Assembly (NCBI RefSeq): GCF_000522985.1 | Contig: NZ_CP007128.1 | Location: 5,068,220 to 5,132,219 of the forward strand | Direction of reading: 5' to 3' | From: Gemmatirosa kalamazoonensis | GTDB taxonomy: Bacteria; Gemmatimonadota; Gemmatimonadetes; Gemmatimonadales; Gemmatimonadaceae | Length of the DNA: 64,000 nucleotides | In this document: piece after piece, positions 18,601 through 25,475 of the stretch | Numbering within the stretch: position 1 is the first letter of the stretch | How the letters are laid out: each line of letters opens with the position of its first letter | Notes under the pieces: model-generated | Database searches by the model: none | What the model saw: only the letters and a program-made list of their open reading frames with translations | Told to the model about the DNA's origin: nothing | Position numbers and translations under genes: made by a program

Positions 18601-18869
18601 ACGTGCTGCAGTGCACCCCGACCGACGCGGCGCCACTTACCACGCTCCTGGGGTCGCCCGTCGCCGCCGGGTGGTGCGCCGCTTTGGCCGAGCCCGCGAG
18701 AGGCGGGTACAGACGACACCTCGCGTGGACCGTGGCGCTGCTCCCTGTGCCGCGGGACTGGACCGCCGCCCGCCGGCTGCTCGCCCGCGACGGGTCGATG
18801 GCGGCGGTCGCGGCGGCGTACGGCCTGGCGGCCGAGACGCTCGCGCCGCTCGCCGTGCATCCCGACTGA
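15657..18869 (+). CDS. Eco57I-type restriction-modification DNA methyltransferase (solitary, type IIG-like)
   Basis: About 1070 residues from GTG 15657 (the start is uncertain). The N-terminal third is helical, including LLGREALSRRFYRQLETAV and a segment ending FLNGGLFAP. The methylase core follows: GAFYTPQPLVEHV (about 337), the SAM motif LDPACGSGAFL (about 392) and the catalytic NPPW (about 629), which mark an N6-adenine methylase. A target-recognition region makes up the C-terminal third. Type IIG enzymes combine cutting and methylation, but I see no clear PD-(D/E)xK site. A foldback repeat (17902-17977) is inserted in frame at residues about 749-774. No helicase or BREX/DISARM gene is adjacent. 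Confidence 0.82.
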   Translation: MRLADAARLLAAAHDAGALVALVQALGFADAPIAVGRDAAASLARYGVRGARVLEGRGPPRALLGEATDARPVRETLAAVARHLAAVAPAQRWLVALAREDGSEVALAVCRVERSERVPRIAALVADPRRVLTSDAETLCALATGAPDRWHELLGREALSRRFYRQLETAVRALADTASGLDDGAARAEIALLYVSRLLFLAFVEAKGWLDGDHGFLRRTYDACRATGGRYHERVLRPLFFGTLNTPPRRRAGAARAFGRIPFLNGGLFAPTPTERRHRALRLDDDALGTVVVGLLGRHRFTAREESGAYSEAAVDPEMLGRAFESLMGADARRATGAFYTPQPLVEHVTAEALGAALGRDDPAVDRLLAGGRLEGAAADAVRDRIAALRVLDPACGSGAFLVHAMERLADLVGRCGDARPTAVRRRDVLARSVFGVDVNPTAVWLCELRLWLSVVVESDEPDPMCVAPLPNLDRHVRLGDSLAAPSWARGWGGDPWARVERATRRGERSTAQSLRARYVRASGRRKVTLGAALERVEREAAVDALDRVLGARRAERGALLVAARGRDLFGARRGSDAAERRRLDALRAECRELAARRRAVARGGALPFGFAWHFPDLAASRGCGVVLGNPPWVRPHALGAGERRALRAAYDTCRDAAWSPGASAAGAGRGFGGQADLAAPFLERSLALVRPGGIVALLVPAKLWRALAGGGVRRLLAREARVRVVEDWSDAPAAFDAAVYPSLVVAERAWSVERGAKSEQSRSTLHAPRSTLTVRVHDASSAREWPVDATRLPLDDTPGSPWLLVPPAVRDAIARLRAAGVPLGEAGLGRVRLGVKCGCNDAFLVRVVDEDGDVAHVDGVWPDGRARHGVVERALLRPAARGETLHDAADAARERLLWPHDATGRPLGALPPHAARWLAPWRAALAARSDARSGRGPWWALFRTAAAVGAMPRVVWADVARTLRPRLLRAGDPTVPLNSCYVLQCTPTDAAPLTTLLGSPVAAGWCAALAEPARGGYRRHLAWTVALLPVPRDWTAARRLLARDGSMAAVAAAYGLAAETLAPLAVHPD
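17902..17977. repeat. In-frame foldback repeat (7-bp units) inside the Eco57I-type gene
   Basis: Three tandem GAGCGTG units on the left (17902-17922, plus a partial unit) face inverted CGCTCCA units on the right (17943-17976), separated by about 15 bp. The element is in frame and encodes ERAWSVERG...RSTLHAPRSTL. The same element occurs at 47577-47654 and 60531-60610. Confidence 0.9.
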
Positions 18870-18876
18870 CGGGGCG

Positions 18877-18882
18877 TATCTT
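18877..18882 (+). promoter_or_regulatory. Candidate -10 element for the sigma/anti-sigma/DUF4097 operon
   Basis: GCGTATCTTCG, 75 bp upstream of the ECF sigma gene, resembles the GGGTATACTTCGG and GTGTATATTTCAGG sequences upstream of other genes in this window. No clear -35 box is seen. Confidence 0.3.
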
Positions 18883-18956
18883 CGAGTCCCGTCACGGGTT
18901 CAAACCTTCGGGCGTCCTGCTCCATCTGATCACGCGAGCCCCGACGACCCGATCCA

Positions 18957-19535
18957 ATGATGGTGGCCATCCAGGACTCCCTTCCGCCGTACGACGTCCA
19001 GCAGACGCCGACCGAACCGACCGACGCGGCCCTCGCCGCCGGCGGCGACCGTCGCGCGTTCGAGCGGCTCTACCGGGCGCACGTCGGCCGCGTCTACGCG
19101 CTCTGTGCGCGCATGGCGGCCGACCGGGCGCTCGCCGAGGAGCTGACGCAGGACGTCTTCGTGCGGGTCTGGGAGAAGCTCGCCTCGTTCCGCGGCGAGA
19201 GCAGCTTCGGCACCTGGATCCACCGCGTGGCGGTGAACGTCGTCCTCAACCGCCTCCAGGCCGAGAAACGCGACCGGAAGCGGAGCGCGTCGAGTGACGA
19301 CGAGGACGACGGGATCGCGGCGCTTCCCGCGCGCCCCACGGCGCCGGGTGATCGGATGGACCTCGAGCGCGCGATCGCGGCGCTCCCCCCGGGTGCCCGG
19401 CGGGTGTTCGTGCTCCATGACGTGGAAGGCTTCCGACACGAAGAAATCGCCGAGCAGCTCGGCATCACCAGCGGTGGGAGCAAGGCGCAGCTGCACCGTG
19501 CGCGGCTCCTCCTTCGCGAGGCATTGAACGCATGA
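18957..19535 (+). CDS. ECF-type RNA polymerase sigma factor
   Basis: 192 residues. Region 2 is AFERLYRAHVGRVYALCARM...ELTQDVFVRVWEKL, and region 4 is LPPGARRVFVLHDVEGFRHE followed by EIAEQLGITSGGSKAQLHRA. It directs polymerase to envelope or stress promoters until its anti-sigma releases it. The stop overlaps the anti-sigma start (ATGA at 19532-19535), so the pair is coupled. The three DUF4097 genes behind it are the likely local regulon. A second ATG at 18960 is equally possible. Confidence 0.93.
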   Translation: MMVAIQDSLPPYDVQQTPTEPTDAALAAGGDRRAFERLYRAHVGRVYALCARMAADRALAEELTQDVFVRVWEKLASFRGESSFGTWIHRVAVNVVLNRLQAEKRDRKRSASSDDEDDGIAALPARPTAPGDRMDLERAIAALPPGARRVFVLHDVEGFRHEEIAEQLGITSGGSKAQLHRARLLLREALNA

Positions 19536-20479
19536 CCGACCGCATCCTGTCTTCCGAGCGCGGAGTCGCGGCGCCGGCCGATTGCGACCGGTTCGACACG
19601 CTGCTCCCCGATTACCTGGAGAGCGCCCTGCCGCCCGAGGCCCGCACGTGGGCCGAGGGACACGTGGCGGCGTGCGACCGGTGCCGGGCGCTCGCCGACG
19701 ATCTCGTGGCGATCACCCGGCAGGCGGCGGCCCTCCCGCCGCTGCAGCCGGCGCGCGACCTGTGGGCCGGCATCGCCGAACGCATCGAGGCGCCGGTGGT
19801 CCCGCTCGGCCGTACCGGCGAGCAGGCGCTTCCGACGCTCCGCGTGGAGCGCACGACGACCGCGCCGCGGCTCTCCGACCGCTTCTTCCAGTCGAAGCGG
19901 TGGCTGGCCGCGGCGGCGGGCGTGCTCGTCGCCGTCTCGGTGGGGTCGACGTACGTCGTGATGCGCGCCGCGGGCCGCGCGCCGTCGACGGTGGTGGCCA
20001 CGACGACACCCGCGCCGGTGACGACGCCGGTGACGACGCCGGTGACGACGCCGGTGACGCCGCCCGACCGCGACACGGCCGCCGTCCAGCCGACGCCGAC
20101 GAACGTCGCGCAGGCGTCGGACACGCGTTCGCCGGCCGCCGAGGAGGCGCGCCGTCGCGCGGAGGCGCGCGTGGCGGCCGAGTCGCGCCGCTTCGTCCGC
20201 TCGACCGACGGGGGCGATGCCTACGCGCCGGTCATGCAGACGTACGACAAGGAGATCGCCGCCCTGCGCACCGCGCTGCGGCAGCGCAAGGACCTCGACT
20301 CGAGCACCGTCGCGGTGCTGGAGAAGAATCTCCGCCTCATCGACGACGCGATCGCGCAGAGCCGCGCCGCGCTCGCGCGCGACCCGCACAGCCGCGTCGT
20401 CGGCGATCAGCTCACGCACGCGCTCGACCTGAAGGTCGAGCTGCTGCGCACCGCCGTGCTTCTTCCTTCGCGCTCCTGA
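19532..20479 (+). CDS. Zinc-finger anti-sigma factor with a periplasmic domain
   Basis: 315 residues. The N-terminus has an anti-sigma zinc finger (HVAACDRC, HxxxCxxC) for binding the ECF sigma factor. One membrane segment (LAAAAGVLVAVSVGSTYVVM) is near residue 135. A Thr/Pro linker built on 12-bp DNA repeats (VTTPVTTPVTTPVTPP) leads to a periplasmic helical domain (about 200-315, KEIAALRTALRQRKDLD...). The signal that releases sigma is unknown; regulated proteolysis is usual for this layout. Confidence 0.9.
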   Translation: MTDRILSSERGVAAPADCDRFDTLLPDYLESALPPEARTWAEGHVAACDRCRALADDLVAITRQAAALPPLQPARDLWAGIAERIEAPVVPLGRTGEQALPTLRVERTTTAPRLSDRFFQSKRWLAAAAGVLVAVSVGSTYVVMRAAGRAPSTVVATTTPAPVTTPVTTPVTTPVTPPDRDTAAVQPTPTNVAQASDTRSPAAEEARRRAEARVAAESRRFVRSTDGGDAYAPVMQTYDKEIAALRTALRQRKDLDSSTVAVLEKNLRLIDDAIAQSRAALARDPHSRVVGDQLTHALDLKVELLRTAVLLPSRS

Positions 20480-20507
20480 CGGTGCGCGGTTCTTTGGGTA
20501 CATCACC

Positions 20508-21446
20508 ATGCGTGTCATGCAGCAGCACCCTCTGATCTTCCCGCTCGTCGCCGCGGCGCTGGCGCTGCCGGCGGTCGCCGGACGCGCGCGGGCGCAGGAC
20601 CGCGACGCGTACCGCATCGACACGACCGTGACGGTCGGCAGCGGCGCGTCGGTCGACCTCGGCCTCATCAACGGCGACGTGATCGTCACGGCGTCGAGCG
20701 GCAGCGCGGTGCGCGTGAAGGCGTACAGCGACGTGATCCCGCTGCGCTTCGAGCACATCGGCAACACCGTGCGCGTGCTCACCGAGAACGGCCGCTACCG
20801 CCGCGGCGGCGACCAGCGCATGGAGGTCGTCGTGCCGACGGGCACGCGGGTGAGCGCGTCGAGCATCTCGGGCAGCGTCTCGGTGCGCGGTGCGCACGCC
20901 GAGGTCGAAGCGTCGAGCACGAGCGGCGACGTGACGGTGGAGGACGCGGTGCGGCGCGCCTCGGCGACGAGCGTGAGCGGCTCGGTCCGGGTGCGCGACG
21001 TCGACGGCGACGTGCGCGCGCGGTCGACGAGCGGCGACATCACGGTCGACCGCGTGAACGGGCTCGTCGACCTGGAGACGGTGAGCGGCGAGGTGGAGGT
21101 GCACGCGGCACGCTCCGACCGGGTGCGCGCGCAGACGCTGAGCGGCGAGGTGACGTACGAGGGGACGATCTCGCGCGATGGGCGCTACGACCTCACGTCG
21201 CACTCCGGCACGGTGCGCCTCGTGGTCCCCGCCGACGCCGGGATCTCGCTCACCGCGTCGACGTTCAGCGGCTCCGTGAACAGTCGGCTGCCGGCGACGC
21301 TCGGCCCGACGACGCAGACCGGCGGCGTGCGCCGCGGTGGGCGCATGGAGCTCGCCATCAACGGCGGCGGCGCGCGCGTGACGGCGTCGACGTTCAGCGG
21401 CGACATCGTGATCGAGACCGCGGAGCGCGCCTCGCGGCGCCCGTGA
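20508..21446 (+). CDS. DUF4097-family secreted beta-solenoid protein, paralogue 1
   Basis: 312 residues with a signal peptide ending GRARAQ. The rest is a repetitive beta structure with SGS/SGD turns about every 18-22 residues (SSISGSVSVRG, SSTSGDVTVED, STSGDITVDR, TVSGEVEVH, STFSGDIVIE). This DUF4097 adhesin-like pattern predicts a right-handed solenoid. It follows the sigma/anti-sigma pair by 28 bases and precedes two paralogues. It is probably an envelope or surface protein made under sigma control; no enzymatic function is visible. Confidence 0.82.
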   Translation: MRVMQQHPLIFPLVAAALALPAVAGRARAQDRDAYRIDTTVTVGSGASVDLGLINGDVIVTASSGSAVRVKAYSDVIPLRFEHIGNTVRVLTENGRYRRGGDQRMEVVVPTGTRVSASSISGSVSVRGAHAEVEASSTSGDVTVEDAVRRASATSVSGSVRVRDVDGDVRARSTSGDITVDRVNGLVDLETVSGEVEVHAARSDRVRAQTLSGEVTYEGTISRDGRYDLTSHSGTVRLVVPADAGISLTASTFSGSVNSRLPATLGPTTQTGGVRRGGRMELAINGGGARVTASTFSGDIVIETAERASRRP

Positions 21447-21476
21447 GTGCCTAACACCCCCGGACCCAGACCCGCC

Positions 21477-22283
21477 ATGATCCGCCTGACGATCGCCCTC
21501 GCCACCCTCGGCACCGCCCTCGCGCTGGCGCGTCCCGCCGAGGCACAGCGCCGCTCCGACACGTTCAACTGGGAAGGACGCGTGCCGAGCGGGAAGTGGA
21601 TCTACCTCCGCAACGTGAACGGCGAGGTGCGCGTCGAGCGCGGCACCGGCGACAAGGTGCAGGTGACCGCCACGAAGCGCTGGCGCCGCGGCAACCCGGA
21701 CGACGTGCGCATCACGACGGAGAAGGCCGACGACGGCGAGAGCGTCGTGGTGTGCGCGCTGTACAACCCGGACGCGACGTGCGACGAGAACGGCTACTCC
21801 AGCCGCGGACGCCGCCACTACTCGGGAAACGACGACAACGACGTGAACGTGGAGTTCGTCGTGCGGGTGCCGGCCGGCGTGCGCGTCGACGCGAGCACGA
21901 CGAACGGCGACCTCTCGGTCACCGGCGCGACGTCGGAGGTCATCGCGCACACGACGAACGGCGACGTGCGCGCGGAGAGCACGGGCGGCCCCGTGAACGC
22001 GAGCACGACGAACGGCAACGTCACGGCGAGCATGCGCGACCTCGGGTCGTCGCGCGACCTCGACTTCTCGACGACGAACGGGTCGGTGATCGTCGAGGTG
22101 CCCGCGTCGTTGGGCGCCGAGATCGACATGTCGACGACGAACGGGCACGTGGCGTCGGACTTCCCGATGACGCTGAGCGGACGCATCGATCCGCGGCGGC
22201 TGCACGCGACGATCGGCGACGGCTCGCGGCGGCTGCGGCTGCACTCCACGAACGGGAACGTGGAGCTGCGCAAGGTTCCGTGA
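21477..22283 (+). CDS. DUF4097-family secreted protein, paralogue 2 (TTNG turns)
   Basis: 268 residues with a signal peptide (TLGTALALARPAEAQ). After an N-terminal module (WIYLRNVNGEVRVERGTGDKVQVTA), turns of the type STTNGD/STTNGN recur at least six times (ASTTNGDLSV, AHTTNGDVRA, ASTTNGNVTA, FSTTNGSVIV, MSTTNGHVAS, LHSTNGNVEL). The turn motif differs from paralogues 1 and 3. Two cysteines lie in the N-terminal half. ATG 21477 is preferred because it precedes the signal peptide directly. Confidence 0.82.
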   Translation: MIRLTIALATLGTALALARPAEAQRRSDTFNWEGRVPSGKWIYLRNVNGEVRVERGTGDKVQVTATKRWRRGNPDDVRITTEKADDGESVVVCALYNPDATCDENGYSSRGRRHYSGNDDNDVNVEFVVRVPAGVRVDASTTNGDLSVTGATSEVIAHTTNGDVRAESTGGPVNASTTNGNVTASMRDLGSSRDLDFSTTNGSVIVEVPASLGAEIDMSTTNGHVASDFPMTLSGRIDPRRLHATIGDGSRRLRLHSTNGNVELRKVP

Positions 22284-22327
22284 CGGCGAGGACGAAACGA
22301 GGCGGGGGCGCAGGCCGTAGATCCGGC

Positions 22328-23107
22328 ATGCGCCCTCTTCTCGTTCTGACCCTGCTGCCGGTCCTCGCCGCGTGCGGTCGCGCGCACGGGCCCGACCGGT
22401 CCACGTGGCACGGCGCCGTGCGGCCCGGCGCGTGGCTGCGCGTGCGCAACACGAACGGACCGATCCGCGTCGCGCGCGCGAGCGGCGACGAGGTGGTGAT
22501 CTCGGCCACGCGGTCGTACCGCGGGCGTCGCCCGGAGCCGGTGCGGATGGTCGTCGAGCGCGAGGGCGCGGACGCCGTCGCCTGCGTGACGTGGGGCGAC
22601 TCGAACCGGTGCGGCAGCCGGGGCGGCCGGCAGCCGTTCTGGCTGCGCATGCTGCGCCACTACGCGCCGACGGAGATGTCGTTCGTCGTCGCCCTGCCGC
22701 CGGGCGTCCGGCTCGACGCGTCGACGGTGAATGGGCGCGTGACGGTCGCCGACGCCGCCAGCGAGGTGGTGGCGAGCTCGGTGAACGGCTCGATCGTGCT
22801 CGGCGCGACGGGCGGCCCGGTGCGCGCGAAGACGGTGAACGGCAGCGTGGAGGCGCAGCTCGACGCGCTGGCGCCGGGGACGCGCGTGTCGCTCGAGAGC
22901 GTGAACGGCGCGGTGACCGCGCTGCTGCCGAGCGCCCTCGACGCGTCGCTCGACCTGTCGACGGTGAACGGCAGCCTCACGGCGCCCTTCCCCGGCGTGA
23001 CGATCCCGCGCGGCGCGCGATCGCTCCACGCGACACTCGGCGCCGGCGGGCGCGCCGTGTCGCTTCGTACGGTGAACGGGAGCGTGCGCGCGGAGCCGTC
23101 GAGATAG
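22328..23107 (+). CDS. DUF4097-family lipoprotein, paralogue 3 (VNG turns)
   Basis: 259 residues with a lipobox (LLPVLAACG), so it is lipid-anchored, unlike its two neighbours. The same N-terminal module as paralogue 2 (WLRVRNTNGPIRVARASGDEVVISA) is followed by VNG turns (ASTVNGRVTV, ASSVNGSIVL, AKTVNGSVEA, LESVNGAVTA, LSTVNGSLTA, LRTVNGSVRA). It is the last gene of the sigma/anti-sigma operon; a long foldback hairpin starts at its stop codon. It is likely a membrane-anchored partner of the other two. Confidence 0.82.
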   Translation: MRPLLVLTLLPVLAACGRAHGPDRSTWHGAVRPGAWLRVRNTNGPIRVARASGDEVVISATRSYRGRRPEPVRMVVEREGADAVACVTWGDSNRCGSRGGRQPFWLRMLRHYAPTEMSFVVALPPGVRLDASTVNGRVTVADAASEVVASSVNGSIVLGATGGPVRAKTVNGSVEAQLDALAPGTRVSLESVNGAVTALLPSALDASLDLSTVNGSLTAPFPGVTIPRGARSLHATLGAGGRAVSLRTVNGSVRAEPSR

Positions 23108-23184
23108 GGCAGGAGGGCAGGAGGGCGGGAGGGCAAGAGAGCATCGGACTCTCCTGCCCTCCCGCGCTCCTGCCCTCCTGCCCT
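23106..23184. repeat. Foldback repeat with 8-bp units, 36-bp arms
   Basis: The left arm (23106-23141) is built of GGGCAGGA-like units. The right arm (23150-23184) is its reverse complement with about two mismatches. It follows the DUF4097 lipoprotein stop and sits directly before the promoter of the Bax-inhibitor gene, so it may also end transcription. Confidence 0.9.
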
Positions 23185-23188
23185 GGTG

Positions 23189-23194
23189 TATATT
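23189..23194 (+). promoter_or_regulatory. Candidate -10 box for the Bax-inhibitor gene
   Basis: TGGTGTATATTTCAGG contains TATATT at 23189-23194, 40 bp upstream of ATG 23229. CAGGAG near 23214 serves as ribosome site. No clear -35 is visible because the foldback repeat ends just before. Confidence 0.45.
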
Positions 23195-23228
23195 TCAGGC
23201 GTCAATCCTTCCTCAGGAGTCATTCACG

Positions 23229-23918
23229 ATGGGCGCTTCCTATCGCCCCTACGCCGTGGGCGCCGGGGTCGCGGTGCGCACCGGTGCCGAGCGGGCGACG
23301 CTGGTGCGGCGCACGTATCTGCTGGTGTTCGCCGGCATCCTCGTCACGATGCTCGGCTGCGCGTTCGGGTTCACGCAGCCGGCGATCATGCAGGCGGTGT
23401 GGCGGCACCCGTTCCTGTCGTTCCTCGTGACGTTCGTGCCGCTGATGGCGGCGCAGTCGCTGCGCGACCGGTTCCCGGCGAACATCGGGCTGACGCTCGC
23501 GTTCACGTTCGCCGAAGGCGTCTGGCTGTCGCCGCTGATGTACTTCGCGCAGCAGCAGTCGCCGGGCATCATCGGGCAGACGGCGCTGCTGACGGGGAGC
23601 ACGTTCGGCGTCCTGACGCTCTACGCGTTCCTGAGCCGGCGCGACTTCAGCGCGTGGGGCGGGTTCCTCACGGTCGGCCTGTGGGTGCTGATCGCGACGT
23701 CGCTGCTCAACCTGTTCTTCCACAGCGCGGCGGCCGACCTGTGGCTGGCGGGCGTCGGGACGTTCCTGTTCAGCGGGCTGCTGGTGTTCGACACCTGGCG
23801 GCTGCGCAACGTCTACGGGCCGAACGACTACGTGCTCGCCGCGGTGAACATCTACCTCGACCTGCTGAACCTCTTCCTGTTCATCCTGCGGCTGCTGATG
23901 GGGAACCGGAGAAGCTAG
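23229..23918 (+). CDS. Bax inhibitor-1 family membrane protein (YccA/YbhL-like)
   Basis: 229 residues with seven hydrophobic segments. BI-1 family features are RRTYLLVFAGILVTMLG at the start, GLTLAFTFAEGVWLSPL, LLTGSTFGVLTLYAF, and the C-terminal VFDTWRLRNVYG...AVNIYLDLLNLFLFIL. Bacterial members form pH-sensitive Ca2+ leak channels or modulate FtsH. It is a single gene with its own promoter and terminator. Confidence 0.93.
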   Translation: MGASYRPYAVGAGVAVRTGAERATLVRRTYLLVFAGILVTMLGCAFGFTQPAIMQAVWRHPFLSFLVTFVPLMAAQSLRDRFPANIGLTLAFTFAEGVWLSPLMYFAQQQSPGIIGQTALLTGSTFGVLTLYAFLSRRDFSAWGGFLTVGLWVLIATSLLNLFFHSAAADLWLAGVGTFLFSGLLVFDTWRLRNVYGPNDYVLAAVNIYLDLLNLFLFILRLLMGNRRS

Positions 23919-24036
23919 CTGCGTGGCTGCGTGGCTGCGTGGCTGCGTACACGTCGAACGGGCCGGCTCCTCGTCGAGGATGCCGGCCCGTTAGGCACTC
24001 AGGCTGCGCAGCCACGCAGCCACGCAACCACGCCGC
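23919..24036. repeat. Foldback repeat with 8-bp units (GCTGCGTG) around a nested terminator
   Basis: Four GCTGCGTG-type units (23919-23950) face inverted CAGCCACG units (24003-24036). The same unit recurs at 41105-41179. Between the arms is a second hairpin (23957-23992). The element spans the whole space between two convergent genes. Confidence 0.9.
23957..23992 (+). terminator. Long nested terminator hairpin after the Bax-inhibitor gene
   Basis: AACGGGCCGGC and GCCGGCCCGTT (11-bp perfect arms) enclose a second stem TCCTC/GAGGA, giving a nearly continuous 16-bp stem. The right arm runs into CGTTAGGC (23989-23996), so the octamer overlaps the stem. Confidence 0.75.
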
Positions 24037-24329
24037 TACGTCATGGCGGCTCGATCGATGTCCGCCGCCAGCGCCAGATCCTTCGCGGTGATGCCGCCGG
24101 CGCTGTGGGTGCTGAGGGTGCAGGTGATCTTCGTGTACCGGATGTCGACGTCGGGGTGGTGATCGACGGCGTCGGCGGCGTCGGCGACGCGGCTCACGAA
24201 GTCGATCCCGGCGCGGAAGGTCGGGAACTGGAACGTCTTCACGAGCACGTCGCCGCGGCGGCTCCAGCCGGCGAGGCGGCCGAGCTCCCGCTGGATGTCG
24301 ATGTCGGAGAGGCGTTGCGCAGGCGGCAT
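24036..24329 (-). CDS. 4a-hydroxytetrahydrobiopterin dehydratase (pterin carbinolamine dehydratase)
   Basis: 97 residues, the usual size. Signatures are GWSRRGDVLVKTFQFPTF, FVSRVADAADAVDHHPDVDI and TCTLSTHSAGGITAKDLALA; the DHHP motif holds the catalytic histidines. The enzyme recycles the pterin cofactor of aromatic amino acid hydroxylases, although many bacterial homologues lack such a partner. No hydroxylase is in the window. The ATG at 24329 gives the standard length. Confidence 0.93.
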   Translation of the reverse strand: MPPAQRLSDIDIQRELGRLAGWSRRGDVLVKTFQFPTFRAGIDFVSRVADAADAVDHHPDVDIRYTKITCTLSTHSAGGITAKDLALAADIDRAAMT

Positions 24330-24415
24330 GACGTGCTGGGAGAGAGGGCGGGTCGCGGCGTCGGCGGCCAGAATAACGGTTGCCGGGCGCGCCGACAATT
24401 CCGGCGGGGCGACTT

Positions 24416-24435
24416 GCGTTAACGCTTCTTAACGC
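24416..24435. promoter_or_regulatory. Inverted repeat upstream of the PEP-CTERM gene
   Basis: GCGTTAA and TTAACGC are perfect 7-bp arms around CGCTTC, 71 bp upstream of the PEP-CTERM gene. It is AT-rich for this DNA. It could be an operator; the binder is unknown. Confidence 0.4.
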
Positions 24436-24505
24436 ACCGAGGTCCTGTGGCGCCGGCCATGGGGGACCACGTTCAAGCCCCGTTCCCTCACTGGAGGCCT
24501 CTGCC

Positions 24506-25384
24506 ATGAGGACATTCGCCCACGCGACCCTCGCAGCCGCCGTCCTGCTGTCCGCCGCCGTCACGCCCGCCCAGCCCGTCTTCATCAGCACCGGCCTGCC
24601 CGACGGCCGGCTCGGCACCGCCTCGAACACCGCCGGTGGCGGCCAAATCGAGCGCGAGACCGCCGACGACTTCCTCCTCACGCACGTCAGCAGCCTCACC
24701 TCGGCGTCGTTCTACGGGCTGCTGCCGAGGGGGCTCACCCCGAGCGACATCACCGCGCTCAGCGTCGAGATCTACGGCGTGTTCCCGGTCGCCTCGAACG
24801 TCGGGCGCACCTCGGGCCCGCCGCTGTTCTCGACCCCACTGGTGCCGACGCGCGTGAACTCGCCGAGCGACGTCGACCTCGTCGGCCGCAGCATCGGGTC
24901 GGGACTCACGTTCAGCGCGACGCTCCTCGGTCCGTTCAACGTCGCGAACTCCGTGGTGAACGGCATCAATCCCACGCCGGGCAACCTCACCGGCGGCGAG
25001 GGCCCGGTGAGCGGCGACGAGGTCCGCATCGACGTGACGTTCACGGACCCGTTCATCCTCCAGGCGGGGCACTACTTCATCGTGCCGACGGTGGGGCTCA
25101 CGAACGGCACGTTCCTCTGGCTGTCGGCGGCGAAGCCGATCGTCGGCGGCACGCCGTTCCTGCCCGACCTGCAGACGTGGATCCGCAACGCGAACCTCGA
25201 CCCGGACTGGCTGCGCGTCGGCACCGACGTCATCGGCGCGCCGAGCACCGGCGGCCCCCCGCCGACGTTCAACGCCGCGTTCACGCTCAGCGGCGCCGCC
25301 GTTCCGGAGCCGTCGACGCTCGCGCTGCTCGCCGGCGGCCTGACGCTCGTCGCGGGCATCGGCGCGCGGCGGCGGCGCACGTAG
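24506..25384 (+). CDS. PEP-CTERM sorting-signal exported protein
   Basis: 292 residues. A signal peptide (LAAAVLLSAAVTPAQ) is followed by a beta-rich body without known enzyme motifs. At the C-terminus is a complete PEP-CTERM signal: VPEPSTLALLAGGLTLVAG, then GARRRRT. Such proteins are cut and anchored by exosortase (EpsH/XrtA) and are associated with exopolysaccharide and biofilm. No exosortase gene lies in the window, so it must be elsewhere. CTGGAGG near 24491-24497 is a plausible ribosome site for ATG 24506. Confidence 0.9.
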   Translation: MRTFAHATLAAAVLLSAAVTPAQPVFISTGLPDGRLGTASNTAGGGQIERETADDFLLTHVSSLTSASFYGLLPRGLTPSDITALSVEIYGVFPVASNVGRTSGPPLFSTPLVPTRVNSPSDVDLVGRSIGSGLTFSATLLGPFNVANSVVNGINPTPGNLTGGEGPVSGDEVRIDVTFTDPFILQAGHYFIVPTVGLTNGTFLWLSAAKPIVGGTPFLPDLQTWIRNANLDPDWLRVGTDVIGAPSTGGPPPTFNAAFTLSGAAVPEPSTLALLAGGLTLVAGIGARRRRT

Positions 25385-25385
25385 C

Positions 25386-25475
25386 GCAGGACGCATCACT
25401 TTCATTGCGCTGCCATCAGACCCATGAGCCTCGAGCCCCATGGGTCCGATGGCAGCGCAATGGACAGGATGCGCC
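25386..25475. repeat. Palindrome family A copy 2
   Basis: CATTGCGCTGCCATC (25403-25417) pairs perfectly with GATGGCAGCGCAATG (25448-25462); inside, ACCCATG pairs with CATGGGT. It fills the gap between the convergent PEP-CTERM and VWA genes, so it could also act as a two-way terminator. It resembles the element at 262-351. Confidence 0.8.

Noticed and set aside
15657-18869. BREX (PglX) or DISARM methylase
   Set aside because: No PglZ, BrxC, BrxL, helicase or DrmA/B neighbours; the flanks are a hypothetical gene and an ECF operon.
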